The notes: generated from the letters alone by a model not told the origin. A DNA stretch of 27,396 nt from a virus (IMGVR_UViG_3300035698_003078:1-27396); one strand, 5' to 3'. Positions 3,557 to 11,562 are shown, counted from the first letter of the stretch. Translations and numbers: made by a program.

Positions 3557-4745
3557 TATTGAGATACCAGAAATATTTGAGGATTTATTTTCCCCGTGTA
3601 GATATAAAATCTATTACGGGGGACGCTGACGTGGTGCTGGTAAGTCGCACTCTTTTGTTACTGCATTAGCTATATTAGGAACACAAGAATCATGTAAGAT
3701 TCTTGCATGTCGGGAATTTCAAAGCAGCATAAAAGATAGTGTTAAATCATTATTAGATTTAAAAATAAAAGAATTAGGTTTGGAATATTTTTATACATCA
3801 ACTCGGGATTCAGTTATTGGTTTAAATGGAACTGAATTTATATTTGCTGGATTAAAATCAAATGCTTCTAAAATTAAAAGTTTAGAAGGAATTAAATATT
3901 GTTTTGTAGAAGAAGGACAAACTATATCACAAGAAAGTATGGATATTTTAATTCCAACAATCAGAGTTGTTGATTCTGAAATATGGATTGGGTTTAATAC
4001 ATTATATGAAACAGACCCTGTATATAGAATGTTTGTTAAAGAAGGTAGACCAGATTCAATAGTTAAGAAAGTTAATTATTATGATAATCCATTTTTTCCA
4101 GATGTATTAAAAAAAGAAATGGAATTTGATAGAAAAAATAATCCAGATAAATATAAAAATGTATGGTTAGGTGAGATACTTACTATTAGTGAAGCAGCAG
4201 TATTTAAAGATAAGATTAAAATAGATAATTTTGAAACTCCTGAAGATGTAACATTTTATCAAGGATTGGATCCAGGATTCTCACAAGATTATTTAGCATT
4301 TATAAGATGTTGGATAGATGAAGAAACAAATCATTTGTATATAGATAAAGCAAATAGAAAATTAAAATTAGAGATAGATGATACACCAAGATTTTTAGAA
4401 CAAGTAATTCCTGGATGTAAAGAATGGATGATTACTTGTGATAGTGCAAGACCTGAATTAATAAGTTATCTAAAAAATAAAGATTTTTATATTCAATCAG
4501 CAAAGAAAGGACCAGGAAGTGTAGTTGAAGGGATATCATTTTTACAAAATTATACAATTGTTATACATGAAAGTTTAAAAGATGTTATTCAGGAATTTTT
4601 AATGTATAGTTATAAGATAGACAAACATACTGGTCAAATATTACCAAAATTAGAAGATGGTAATGATCATTATATAGATGCATTAAGATATGCTGTCGAA
4701 GATTATAACAGGGTTGATTATACAATAACGGTGCCGGGGGAATAA
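3546..4745 (+). CDS. terL: Terminase large subunit with in-frame TGA in the Walker A loop
   Basis: The frame from ATG 3546 to 4745 is 399 codons plus stop, with one internal TGA at codon 28 (3627-3629). Upstream residues end in RYKIYYGGR and the frame resumes with RGAGKSHSF, so the stop splits the Walker A loop. Downstream are the Walker B-like CFVEEGQ (about residues 119-125), the motif GFNTLYETDP, and the RNase H-like nuclease with D242 (GLDPGF), D299 (CDSARPE) and D374/D378 (NDHYIDALRY). This matches the Terminase_3 (PBSX/P22-type) packaging motor. The first usable start after the TGA is a TTG at 3780, which would yield only a product lacking the P-loop. Without recoding the gene would be null. 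Codons around the stop use CGC, CGT and CGG, unlike the AGA used elsewhere. Confidence 0.85.
3592..3632 (+). promoter_or_regulatory. Hairpin plus CGC-TGA-CGT, candidate recoding site
   Basis: The RNA hairpin is formed by CCCCGT (3592-3597) pairing with ACGGGG (3616-3621) and by an inner TAGAT/ATCTA (3599-3603 with 3609-3613), with a G-T pair, one bulged T and a loop of ATAAA. Five bases later come CGC TGA CGT (3624-3632). CGC and CGT are read by the same bacterial arginine tRNA (ICG anticodon). A six-base hop would therefore give GGR-GAGKS, the canonical P-loop. UGA followed by C is also a leaky stop context. A weak GTGC/GCAC stem (3634-3637 with 3647-3650) follows. A recoding function is inference. 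Confidence 0.35.
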
Positions 4746-4759
4746 ATAGGAAATATAAT

Positions 4760-6796
4760 ATGGACATATTAAAATGGTTTAAAAAAGACAATTCTGATTT
4801 GGATAATAAGGTTATTGCATTAGAAGATATTATAACCAAATCTATTAATTCAGCTTTGATGGGTATAGACAATAACGGTAATGTCCAATGGTACAATACT
4901 GGTAATAATGATGTATATGGTAGTCATTATACTATATATAGAGGTATTGATATGCTAGCATCATTGGGATCATCATTACCTGTTAATATATATAGAGGTG
5001 ATGAGATTATGCCTCCTGATTTCAAATTACCTAAAGGATTTGATATTAAAAAACCTCATCCAAATATGTCTCTTAAACAAATACTATATACAGCTCTAAT
5101 ATATTTCTTTTATAGAGGTGAGTTTATGATTGAAATTGTTGAAGACCCTTTCTTTCATTTACAACCAGTTAATCCAAAACATATGACAAGAGTGAAAGGA
5201 ACAAATAATTGGAAATATTCTTATGGTTCAACATCTAGAATAATAATAGAAGAAAGATTAGTATATATGCAACTAATGAACCCAGATAATGAATTAAGAG
5301 GGTTAAGTCCAGTTGATGTTGTTAAAGCTGATCTATTAAATGAAAAATCAGCAATTGAATACAATACTAGTTTCTTTAAAAACTTTGGTCAAATTGGTGG
5401 ATTCTTTTATGATCCAGAAGGAAAAGCAAGACACTCAGATATGAAAGTAGTAGTTGATCAATTTGATTATATTCATAAAAGTTATAAGAAAGCATATAAA
5501 ACTCTTGGATTACCTGGTGGAATTAGATATGAAGATTTTGGTCAGACAATGAGAGAGATGCAATACCTTGAATCTAGAAAAGATATTAGAGATCGCATAT
5601 TAGCTGTGTTAGGTATTCATAAATCATTATTTGGTGTAACAGATCAGGTTAATAGATCAGTATCAGAAGAAGCAACTAGAATGTTATGGATACACAACCT
5701 AAAACCAAAAATGGTAATGATTCAAGATAAAATTAACCAAGTATTATTTAGACAATTCTTTCCAGGGTTCACATTCAAATATAATTATTCTGAGATTGCT
5801 GAATTAAAAGAAGCTGCTGAATCTATCATGAAACAAGTAGTATTATATCAATCATTAGGTTATACAACAAATGAGATTAATGAAAAATTTGATCTTGGTA
5901 TGGAAGATATGAATGATCCTCGTGGTGATGTAAGATTAGTGCCTACTGGGTTTGTTCCTATGGATGATTTTATATATGATGAACCAGTTGCAGAGAAACC
6001 TAAAGAAGATACTAAATCATTAGAAACAATTTCAAAAGCATTAGAAATAGAAGATAAATCTAATAAGGTTAATAAAGCAAGGTTTATAAGAGATTATAAT
6101 AAACTATTTAGAAGATCATCTAAAATAATGGCAGGGAAACTTGGTAAATTTTTTAGTAGTGAATTAGGACAGGTTATGAAACTAGTATTGAAATATGATA
6201 ATGTTAAGTCGTCAATTGATTTAAATACATTATTAGCTGAAATTCAAAACACAATAACTATTAATAAAGATAACCTATCTAAAGTAATGGAACCATTATA
6301 TCATTCAGCTTCATTAGGTGCTGACTTATTAGCTATAACCACTATTAGAGCAACTGCTGAACCTGCTGCATCTGTAGTTGTGGTTGCATCATTAACTAAT
6401 AAAATAACACAGATTTCAAATCATACATATAGATTGATAAAAACTCAAGTTAAGAATGGAGTTAATGCAGGTGATACAATAGATGATATAGCAAAGAATA
6501 TAACAAGAGTATATAAGATGAACTCTGCTAGATCAAGAATGATTGCAAGAACTGAAACAGGTGAGGTTATACATAAAACTACAGATGAAAGATATAGATC
6601 TTCAGGTGTTGTTAAAAAAGAATGGTTAGATGCTGGAGATGGTGATGTTAGAGATAGTCATGCACATAATGCATCAATGGGAGTAGTTGATTATAATTAT
6701 GTATATAGTAATGGACAACAATTTCCAAATGATGGTGGTGGAGGAGCTGCTGATAACATAAATTGTCGTTGTACATACATTCCAGTGGTAACTTAA
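4760..6796 (+). CDS. Portal protein fused to a MuF-type minor head domain
   Basis: The 678-aa product combines two usual neighbours. Residues 1 to about 400 follow the HK97-type portal family (early YRGIDMLASLGSSLPVNIYRG-like region, LRGLSPVDVVKADLL, GPG/LPGGIRYEDFG and a VSEEATRMLWIHNL helix). Residues about 400-460 are an acidic/Lys-rich linker. The C-terminal part ends in a Phage_Mu_F/SPP1 gp7 signature: IARTETGEVIH at about 594, KKEWLDAGDGDVRDSH at about 619-634, and the NINCRC motif with C669 and C671. The portal forms the dodecameric channel for DNA; MuF proteins sit at the portal inside the head. The gene follows terminase by 14 bases with AGGA as the ribosome binding site. The frame is uninterrupted, so the fusion is genuine in this sequence. 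Confidence 0.88.
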   Translation: MDILKWFKKDNSDLDNKVIALEDIITKSINSALMGIDNNGNVQWYNTGNNDVYGSHYTIYRGIDMLASLGSSLPVNIYRGDEIMPPDFKLPKGFDIKKPHPNMSLKQILYTALIYFFYRGEFMIEIVEDPFFHLQPVNPKHMTRVKGTNNWKYSYGSTSRIIIEERLVYMQLMNPDNELRGLSPVDVVKADLLNEKSAIEYNTSFFKNFGQIGGFFYDPEGKARHSDMKVVVDQFDYIHKSYKKAYKTLGLPGGIRYEDFGQTMREMQYLESRKDIRDRILAVLGIHKSLFGVTDQVNRSVSEEATRMLWIHNLKPKMVMIQDKINQVLFRQFFPGFTFKYNYSEIAELKEAAESIMKQVVLYQSLGYTTNEINEKFDLGMEDMNDPRGDVRLVPTGFVPMDDFIYDEPVAEKPKEDTKSLETISKALEIEDKSNKVNKARFIRDYNKLFRRSSKIMAGKLGKFFSSELGQVMKLVLKYDNVKSSIDLNTLLAEIQNTITINKDNLSKVMEPLYHSASLGADLLAITTIRATAEPAASVVVVASLTNKITQISNHTYRLIKTQVKNGVNAGDTIDDIAKNITRVYKMNSARSRMIARTETGEVIHKTTDERYRSSGVVKKEWLDAGDGDVRDSHAHNASMGVVDYNYVYSNGQQFPNDGGGGAADNINCRCTYIPVVT

Positions 6797-6822
6797 ATTA
6801 ACGGGGTAATAGGAGTAATAAC

Positions 6823-7617
6823 ATGAACAAGAAGATGTATTTCAATTCGGACATGGAATTAAAAACTTCTAAGGAAGATAGTAGAGTTGTTGAATTTATT
6901 GCTTCTAAAGAGGTTGTTGACAGGGGTGGAGATGTAGTTAAGATAAAAGGTATGAATTTCAAAGAGTTTAAGAAAAATCCAGTTATCATGTGGAGTCATA
7001 ACCATGGTGATCCACCTATTGGTAAAGCTGTTTCAGTTCGTAAGACAGGTGATGAAGTTATTATTAAAGTTCAATTTGCAACTGAAGAAGAATATCCATT
7101 TGCAGATACTGTATTCAAACTTGTTAAGGGTGGATATATAAATGCTACGTCAATTGGTATTATCCCAAATTATGATACAATGGAATATCCTGATGGTAAG
7201 AAACAAAATGGTAAATCAGTTAGACGTATAGTTAATAATTCAGAATTATTTGAATTATCTATTGTTCCTATACCAATGAACCAAGATGCTCTTACTACTG
7301 GTAAATGTCTAACTAAAGCATTTGATGAAGGTATCATAACTGAAGATGAACTTAAATCATTCAATGAACCAGATCATGTTGAAGTTGATGAAGATATTAC
7401 AAATATAGAAACTAAATCAGAAACTGAAGATGAAACTTTGATAAAAAATCAGAACATATTAATGAAGGCAAGGATTGCTGAGCTTGAATTACTTGTTAAA
7501 GAGCAAGAAATGGAATCTGAGGAAGAGGAAAGCATTTATAAAAGTTTATATGATGAATTTATAGTAATGAAAGATAATAAAGATACGACTTATAATATTC
7601 TTGATGAATATTTATAA
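6823..7617 (+). CDS. Prohead protease (HK97 gp4-like, peptidase S78/U35) with acidic coiled-coil tail
   Basis: The 264-aa product has the S78 fold signatures: EFIASKEVVDRGGDVVKIKG near residues 24-43, PVIMWSHNHGDPPIGKA with candidate catalytic H59 or H61, and INATSIGIIP with S110. The conserved FELSIVPIPMNQDA segment follows. Residues about 185-250 are acidic with a coiled-coil pattern, perhaps an internal scaffold-like tail, while the capsid carries its own delta domain. The protease cleaves the capsid delta domain and itself during maturation. AGGAG precedes the ATG, and the gene sits between portal and capsid as expected. Confidence 0.9.
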   Translation: MNKKMYFNSDMELKTSKEDSRVVEFIASKEVVDRGGDVVKIKGMNFKEFKKNPVIMWSHNHGDPPIGKAVSVRKTGDEVIIKVQFATEEEYPFADTVFKLVKGGYINATSIGIIPNYDTMEYPDGKKQNGKSVRRIVNNSELFELSIVPIPMNQDALTTGKCLTKAFDEGIITEDELKSFNEPDHVEVDEDITNIETKSETEDETLIKNQNILMKARIAELELLVKEQEMESEEEESIYKSLYDEFIVMKDNKDTTYNILDEYL

Positions 7618-7728
7618 ATAGAAGTTTGTATAGGCGAGTAAGCCATAATTATGTGCATATTACTTAGCAACTATATGAAACCTCACAAACAAACAATAAC
7701 TTAATTTCAAATTAAAATGAGGTGTATT
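7618..7728 (+). other. Structured leader of the major capsid gene
   Basis: No ORF is supported here. Partly complementary segments are present: GTTTGT (about 7624) with ACAAAC (about 7685), the near palindrome ATAATTAT around 7647, and TAAG/CTTA flanking it. They suggest a folded 5' leader. The ribosome binding site GAGGTG at 7719-7724 precedes the capsid start. It could hold a promoter or processing site boosting capsid expression; neither is demonstrated. Confidence 0.3.
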
Positions 7729-8946
7729 ATGGAAGACAAAAGAGCAGAGTTAAAAGGTATTATCAAAGAAGTAGTTCAGGAAATGCCTAATGATAAAATT
7801 GCAGCTATGGAAACTAAAATGGATGAACAAGAAGAAACTAATGCTAAAGTCCTTGAAACTAATACTGAATTAAAAGCTCAGTTAGAAGGTATGCAAGGTA
7901 AATTGGTTACTTTAAAACAAAATACTGGAACTAATACTTTCTTGTTCAAAGGATTCGATCCTAATATGAGTAAGAACTTTAGAAGCACATTAAATTCAGA
8001 TGAAGCTAACCAAGTTGCTACTGTTATGGTCAAACAAGCTATTACACAACAAAATGGTGCAGTATTTAATGATGTAGCTATTGAAAAAGTATTTGAAGGT
8101 TCAAATGCAATTCCAGTTCAATATGGTAATGCAGTAATGGGATTAGCAGAGTTAAGTTCAGTAGCATTGAGTTATGCAAATGTGGTTCAAGTAAATGCAC
8201 CAGTGATTAAACTACCTACTAAAGGAACAAGAGATACTATTGATAGTCAATCATCTGGAACAGCTAATAGAGTAGCAACATCTACAATCGGTCAGTTAAC
8301 ATGGACTATTGATAAAAGAGTTGGTAACTATATTGAATTATATAATGATCAACTTGATGATGCTAACTTTGATATTGTTAATCAGATTATAATTCCATTT
8401 CAAGCAGAAGCAGTTGGACAAAATGTAGATGATGAAATGTTTAATGGAACTGAATTTACTTCTAGTGTTTCAGATGCATCAGCTTCTATTGATACCACTG
8501 CTGGTGTTGTATTCACATTTGCTAATTTGAATACTATGTTTTATGCATTAGAATGGGAAAGAATTTTAGGTGATCCTAAATGGTTTGGATCAAGAGGTGC
8601 ATTGAAAGATATTTCAGCATTGGTTGATACAACTGGTAAACCTATTTTTCAGCAAGTTCCTATTAATGGAAGACCTTCTCAAATGTTACTTGGTGCTCAG
8701 TATGTAGTTACCCCTGCAATTGCTAATGCTCCTGAAGATGGTGCTATTAGATTAGCATTTGGTGATCCTAAACATTATACTATCTTTATTAGAGGTAGTG
8801 AATTTGTTTCTATGGTCAACCCTTATATTAAAATGAAAGAAGATATTACTCAGTTCATTTGCAAAGCAAGAATGGACGGTAATATTGACGATCATGCAAC
8901 TGCATCTAGTTCTGGTGCATGGACAGTGGCTAAAAGAAACGACTAA
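7729..8946 (+). CDS. Major capsid protein, HK97 fold with N-terminal delta domain
   Basis: I place the start at ATG 7729 because GAGGTG lies just before it; an in-frame ATG at 7717 would include that site as codons. The 405-aa product begins with about 70 residues of charged coiled coil (the delta/scaffolding domain removed by the protease) and a Gln/Thr/Asn-rich linker. The HK97-fold body follows, with an N-arm and E-loop region around KLPTKGTRDTIDSQSSGTAN, a long spine helix near DQLDDANFDIVNQIIIPF, and a P-domain/A-domain part containing ALEWERILGDPKWFGS and the C-terminal PYIKMKEDITQFICKARMDG. No separate scaffold gene exists. It is followed by a strong terminator, which fits high independent expression. 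Confidence 0.92.
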   Translation: MEDKRAELKGIIKEVVQEMPNDKIAAMETKMDEQEETNAKVLETNTELKAQLEGMQGKLVTLKQNTGTNTFLFKGFDPNMSKNFRSTLNSDEANQVATVMVKQAITQQNGAVFNDVAIEKVFEGSNAIPVQYGNAVMGLAELSSVALSYANVVQVNAPVIKLPTKGTRDTIDSQSSGTANRVATSTIGQLTWTIDKRVGNYIELYNDQLDDANFDIVNQIIIPFQAEAVGQNVDDEMFNGTEFTSSVSDASASIDTTAGVVFTFANLNTMFYALEWERILGDPKWFGSRGALKDISALVDTTGKPIFQQVPINGRPSQMLLGAQYVVTPAIANAPEDGAIRLAFGDPKHYTIFIRGSEFVSMVNPYIKMKEDITQFICKARMDGNIDDHATASSSGAWTVAKRND

Positions 8947-8960
8947 TAATTAACCTTAGT

Positions 8961-8993
8961 AGGGGATCTGAAATATGGTCCCCTTTATTTTTA
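8961..8993 (+). terminator. Intrinsic terminator after the capsid gene
   Basis: AGGGGATC (8961-8968) pairs with GGTCCCCT (8977-8984, one T-G pair) across an 8-nt loop and is followed by a T-rich tail TTTATTTTT. This is the clearest rho-independent terminator in the window. It lies 15 bases after the capsid stop and would lower transcription of the downstream connector and tail genes relative to the capsid. Confidence 0.88.
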
Positions 8994-9025
8994 AATAATA
9001 TATCATCATAAATAGGAGATAATAT

Positions 9026-9604
9026 ATGGCTACATCAAAACTATGCTCCTTAGACGATGTTTTAGGACAATTAGGAATCAAAGAAACAAGTAATGATAAG
9101 GTTAATGATCTAATTGATAGAATGATTATATCTAAAACAGCAGGTATAACCAAATATATAGGTATGACACAAATATTAGCTCAAGATTATACTGAATATT
9201 ATAATGGTGATGGAGGTATAAGATTATATACAAACAATTCACCTATAAATTCAATTAGTGAACTAAATGCTGATTCTTATTGGGAATTTGAAAGTGGCAC
9301 TGAATTTGATGCATCTGATTATAGAATTTCAACTGATGGCACATATATATTATTAAAATATACAATATTTACTAAAGGTAATGAGAATATTAAGGTTATA
9401 TATAATGCAGGATATACTGAAGATCAAATAGTTGATTTGAAAGATGTATGTATTGAGGAAGTTACTAGATCATATAACGAAAAATTAAATGTTGGTATTG
9501 CTTCTAGAACAGATTCTAAAGGTGGAGTAACAAGAGTAGAGAAAGGTTGGATGAAACAATCGTTGCAGGTTATGGACAAATATAGAAAATGGACACTATT
9601 ATAA
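9026..9604 (+). CDS. Head-tail connector (gp6-like adaptor)
   Basis: The 192-aa protein starts with a small helical domain (CSLDDVLGQLGIKETSNDKV, then LIDRMIISKTAGITKYIG), typical of HK97 gp6/YqbG-type adaptors. A beta-rich insertion (TEYYNGDGGIRLYTNNSPI, SISELN) and YNAGYTEDQIVDLKDVCIEE before the C-terminal helix are the usual family elements. Adaptors form a ring under the portal. GGAG precedes the ATG. The stop overlaps the next start as TAATG, indicating coupled translation. The exact family is judged by pattern and position. Confidence 0.75.
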   Translation: MATSKLCSLDDVLGQLGIKETSNDKVNDLIDRMIISKTAGITKYIGMTQILAQDYTEYYNGDGGIRLYTNNSPINSISELNADSYWEFESGTEFDASDYRISTDGTYILLKYTIFTKGNENIKVIYNAGYTEDQIVDLKDVCIEEVTRSYNEKLNVGIASRTDSKGGVTRVEKGWMKQSLQVMDKYRKWTLL

Positions 9605-10008
9605 TGAAGATTAAACTAAATTTACCTAAAAAAGAGTTAGAAAAATTAAATAAAGGTAAAGCATTTAGAGCTGGTCTTCTTAAAGGTGTTACAGATGGAA
9701 TGTTATTTGCAGAAGGTGAAGCAAAGAAATCATTTGGTAGACCTGGTAAATTAAAAGTTAGAAGTGGTCTATTAAGAAAGAGTATAAAAACTAAAACTAA
9801 AGAAGTTAAAAATGGAGTTGAAGGAACTATAAGTAATGTTGTTAAGTATGCTGCTATACATGAATATGGTGGTAAGGCAGGTAGGAATAGAAATGTTACC
9901 ATACCTGCAAGACCATTTATGAAACCAGCTATTGAAGACAACAAAATAAAGATAAGTAGAATAATTCAACAAGCTATAAAGAAGGAGGTCATCAAAAATG
10001 CAAGATAG
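9604..10008 (+). CDS. HK97 gp10-like head-closure/tail-completion protein
   Basis: The ATG at 9604 overlaps the previous stop (TAATG) and is preferred over the in-frame ATG at 9589, giving 134 aa. The C-terminal half has the family hallmark: AAIHEYGG followed after a loop by IPARPFMKPAIEDNK, with basic, helix-forming flanks. These proteins (relatives of lambda gpZ) sit at the neck or the top of the tail. The gene overlaps the next by about four codons, and the ribosome binding site of the next gene (AAGGAGG) lies within its last codons. Confidence 0.85.
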   Translation: MKIKLNLPKKELEKLNKGKAFRAGLLKGVTDGMLFAEGEAKKSFGRPGKLKVRSGLLRKSIKTKTKEVKNGVEGTISNVVKYAAIHEYGGKAGRNRNVTIPARPFMKPAIEDNKIKISRIIQQAIKKEVIKNAR

Positions 10009-10432
10009 CAAAGATTATTTAGTGTTAAAGCAATTAAAATCTGACCTTGAAACCAAATATAATAATTCAACACGTATAGATGTTAGTGAATTTAAAATTG
10101 GTGAGTATATGTGGGAGGACTTTAAAAATAAACCAGCTATATGTTTTTCAGGTGATACAATAACAATAGATACTGAACATAAGATAATGGGTGGTCACTA
10201 TTATAAAAGCATATTAATAATTTTGGATATGTTCATGGATAATCAGCCGGATTTAGAAATACATGATGATATTTATAAATTCAAAGATGAAGTTGAAGAT
10301 TTTATTAGAAGCACAGATTGGACGTTTAGAGCTGAGACTGCATTTGATGAACAATCAATTGTATATATAGGTGGTCCTTCGGATCCTGTAAAACAAGCTC
10401 GATTAACATTCTCTGTATTATACAGGGATTAA
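9998..10432 (+). CDS. Tail terminator protein (gpU-like position)
   Basis: The 144-aa protein has mixed alpha/beta composition: N-terminal helix (KDYLVLKQLKSDLETKYNN), central strands (YKSILIILDMFMDN), then a helix (DDIYKFKDEVEDFIRSTDW) and C-terminal strands ending in ARLTFSVLYRD. This order and the location between the gp10-like and tube genes match small tail-terminator proteins that cap the tail tube. No diagnostic motif is visible, so the call rests on synteny and general pattern. GGAGG lies about 12 bases before the ATG. Confidence 0.6.
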   Translation: MQDSKDYLVLKQLKSDLETKYNNSTRIDVSEFKIGEYMWEDFKNKPAICFSGDTITIDTEHKIMGGHYYKSILIILDMFMDNQPDLEIHDDIYKFKDEVEDFIRSTDWTFRAETAFDEQSIVYIGGPSDPVKQARLTFSVLYRD

Positions 10433-10450
10433 AATTTAGGAGATATAAAT

Positions 10451-10846
10451 ATGGCTACTCAAACAGGTATAGATGCAGTAGTAAAGTTAGGTGATGTTAC
10501 TGTATTAGATCTAGCAACATGGTCAATTAGCGATTCTAAGGCGCCTATAACTGGTGCAACTTTTGGATCAACAATCACAAAGGTTCATGGAATGGGCATG
10601 AGAGAAATTTCAGGATCAGTTTCAGGTTACTTAAATACTTCAGATTCAACTGGACAAATTCTAATTGAAGCTGCTTATATTGCAGGAACACCATTAACTG
10701 ACTTTAGATTATATATTAATGATACTGAATATTATTCAGGAACAGCAGTATATATTTCAAACTATAACACAGAAGCAACTGCGGAGGATGCGGTAATTCC
10801 AGTTTCGTTTGATTTTAGTGTGTCAGATAATTGGACAAGAGCGTAA
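10451..10846 (+). CDS. Major tail tube protein
   Basis: The 131-aa, Thr/Ser/Gly-rich, almost all-beta protein starts GIDAVVKLGDVTVLDLATWS, includes MGMREISGSVSGYLNT and DFRLYINDTEYYSGTAVY, and ends VSFDFSVSDNW. This is the pattern of short siphovirus tube proteins related to lambda gpV without the extra Ig domain. The position directly before the G/GT chaperone pair supports it strongly. Hexamers stack to form the tail tube. AGGAG precedes the ATG. Confidence 0.82.
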   Translation: MATQTGIDAVVKLGDVTVLDLATWSISDSKAPITGATFGSTITKVHGMGMREISGSVSGYLNTSDSTGQILIEAAYIAGTPLTDFRLYINDTEYYSGTAVYISNYNTEATAEDAVIPVSFDFSVSDNWTRA

Positions 10847-10874
10847 ATAATAATTTAAACGGGGGATTTTAAAA

Positions 10875-11201
10875 ATGATTACTATAGATAAGAAAGCATC
10901 CAAAGAAAAATGGTTTGATTATGATGAAGATGTTAAATTCAAAATAAGACCATTTCCAATTTCAGTTAGATCATTACGTCCAGGTGCAAATGCATCATTC
11001 ATGGAATTACTATATAAACAAGCGACATATTGTTTAGTTGATTGGTCAGGAATTAAATCTATTGATGGTGAAGAAGTTCCATATTCAGATGAAAATAAAG
11101 AGTTCATATTCAATTATTCAGAAGCAATTATTCAATGGATATGTGTACAGAGCGCAGTTATAAATAATGATATAATTAATGTTTCTAAAAAAAAAATTTA
11201 G
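10875..11201 (+). CDS. Tail assembly chaperone, short form (gpG-like)
   Basis: A 108-aa helical/charged protein lies between the tube and tape measure genes, the position of lambda G. It ends in VSKKKI just before TAG (11199-11201), because the frame runs into a ten-A tract. GGGGGA precedes the ATG. In lambda, G and GT coat the tape measure protein and recruit tube subunits. The protein has motifs such as FKIRPFPISVRSLRPG and ATYCLVDWSGI that occur in other tail chaperones of this type. Its extended form is described separately. Confidence 0.8.
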   Translation: MITIDKKASKEKWFDYDEDVKFKIRPFPISVRSLRPGANASFMELLYKQATYCLVDWSGIKSIDGEEVPYSDENKEFIFNYSEAIIQWICVQSAVINNDIINVSKKKI

Positions 11202-11551
11202 TTGACTATTGTAAATTTATATTTCGTGATAGAAAGAAAGGAACTTGTGATCAGTGTATAAAGAAACATAATCAACTAGGTTTGGATGTAGATTGTATTA
11301 ATAAATGTCATCAAGGATTTGTTGAACCTTGTCCTGAGATATGGAATATGTTAGCTATATTTGAAACATATGAATTTTCATTATTTATAAAAGCTGATGA
11401 AAATAGTTTAAATTTAAATACTACTAGCATAAGAGACGTTCTTACTGCAGAAGGATATAAAGGAAACGAATATAAGATAATATTTCGTGATATGGTTGCA
11501 TTTCTTAATGAAGCAATGATAATATTCAACAAATCTAAACCTAAAAAATAG
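10875..11551 (+). CDS. Tail assembly chaperone, frameshifted long form (gpGT-like)
   Basis: A minus-one shift on the A tract (11187-11196) joins the 108-codon first frame to an open second frame that continues to TAA at 11549-11551, giving about 225 aa. The second frame has no plausible start of its own near the junction. It contains YCKFIFRDRKKGTCDQC, further cysteines (CINKCH, EPC) and PEIWNMLAIFETYE. Cysteine-rich linkers before an EIW/AWE helix are common in the T part of siphovirus chaperones. The distance arithmetic (677 bases plus one re-read) gives a whole number of codons. Confidence 0.82.
11187..11196 (+). promoter_or_regulatory. Ten-A slippery site for G/GT frameshifting
   Basis: Ten consecutive A residues in the context TCT AAA AAA AAA ATT TAG allow A-AAA-AAA minus-one slippage, and the run is also long enough for RNA polymerase slippage. 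The zero-frame stop is three bases beyond the run. In the minus-one frame, an upstream TAA at 11186-11188 excludes earlier entry, so the switch must occur within the run. Confidence 0.85.
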
Positions 11552-11562
11552 AGGAAAAAATT

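Noticed and set aside
3627-3629. TGA reassigned to a sense codon in this phage
   Set aside because: TGG is used freely for tryptophan, TGA ends other genes (1019-1021, 21572-21574, 23992-23994), and frames as long as 1686 codons contain no internal TGA. The terminase TGA is a single local event.
3780-4745. Terminase starting at TTG 3780 as a complete gene
   Set aside because: Homologous sequence continues upstream in the same frame through RGAGKS and past the TGA to ATG 3546; a start at 3780 would lack the ATPase P-loop.
7717-7728. Capsid start at ATG 7717
   Set aside because: The codons between 7717 and 7729 contain the GAGGTG ribosome binding site for the ATG at 7729.
11282-11551. Independent 89-aa gene starting at TTG
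   Set aside because: The frame is open back to the A10 tract, no ribosome binding site precedes the TTG, and the G/GT arrangement explains it.
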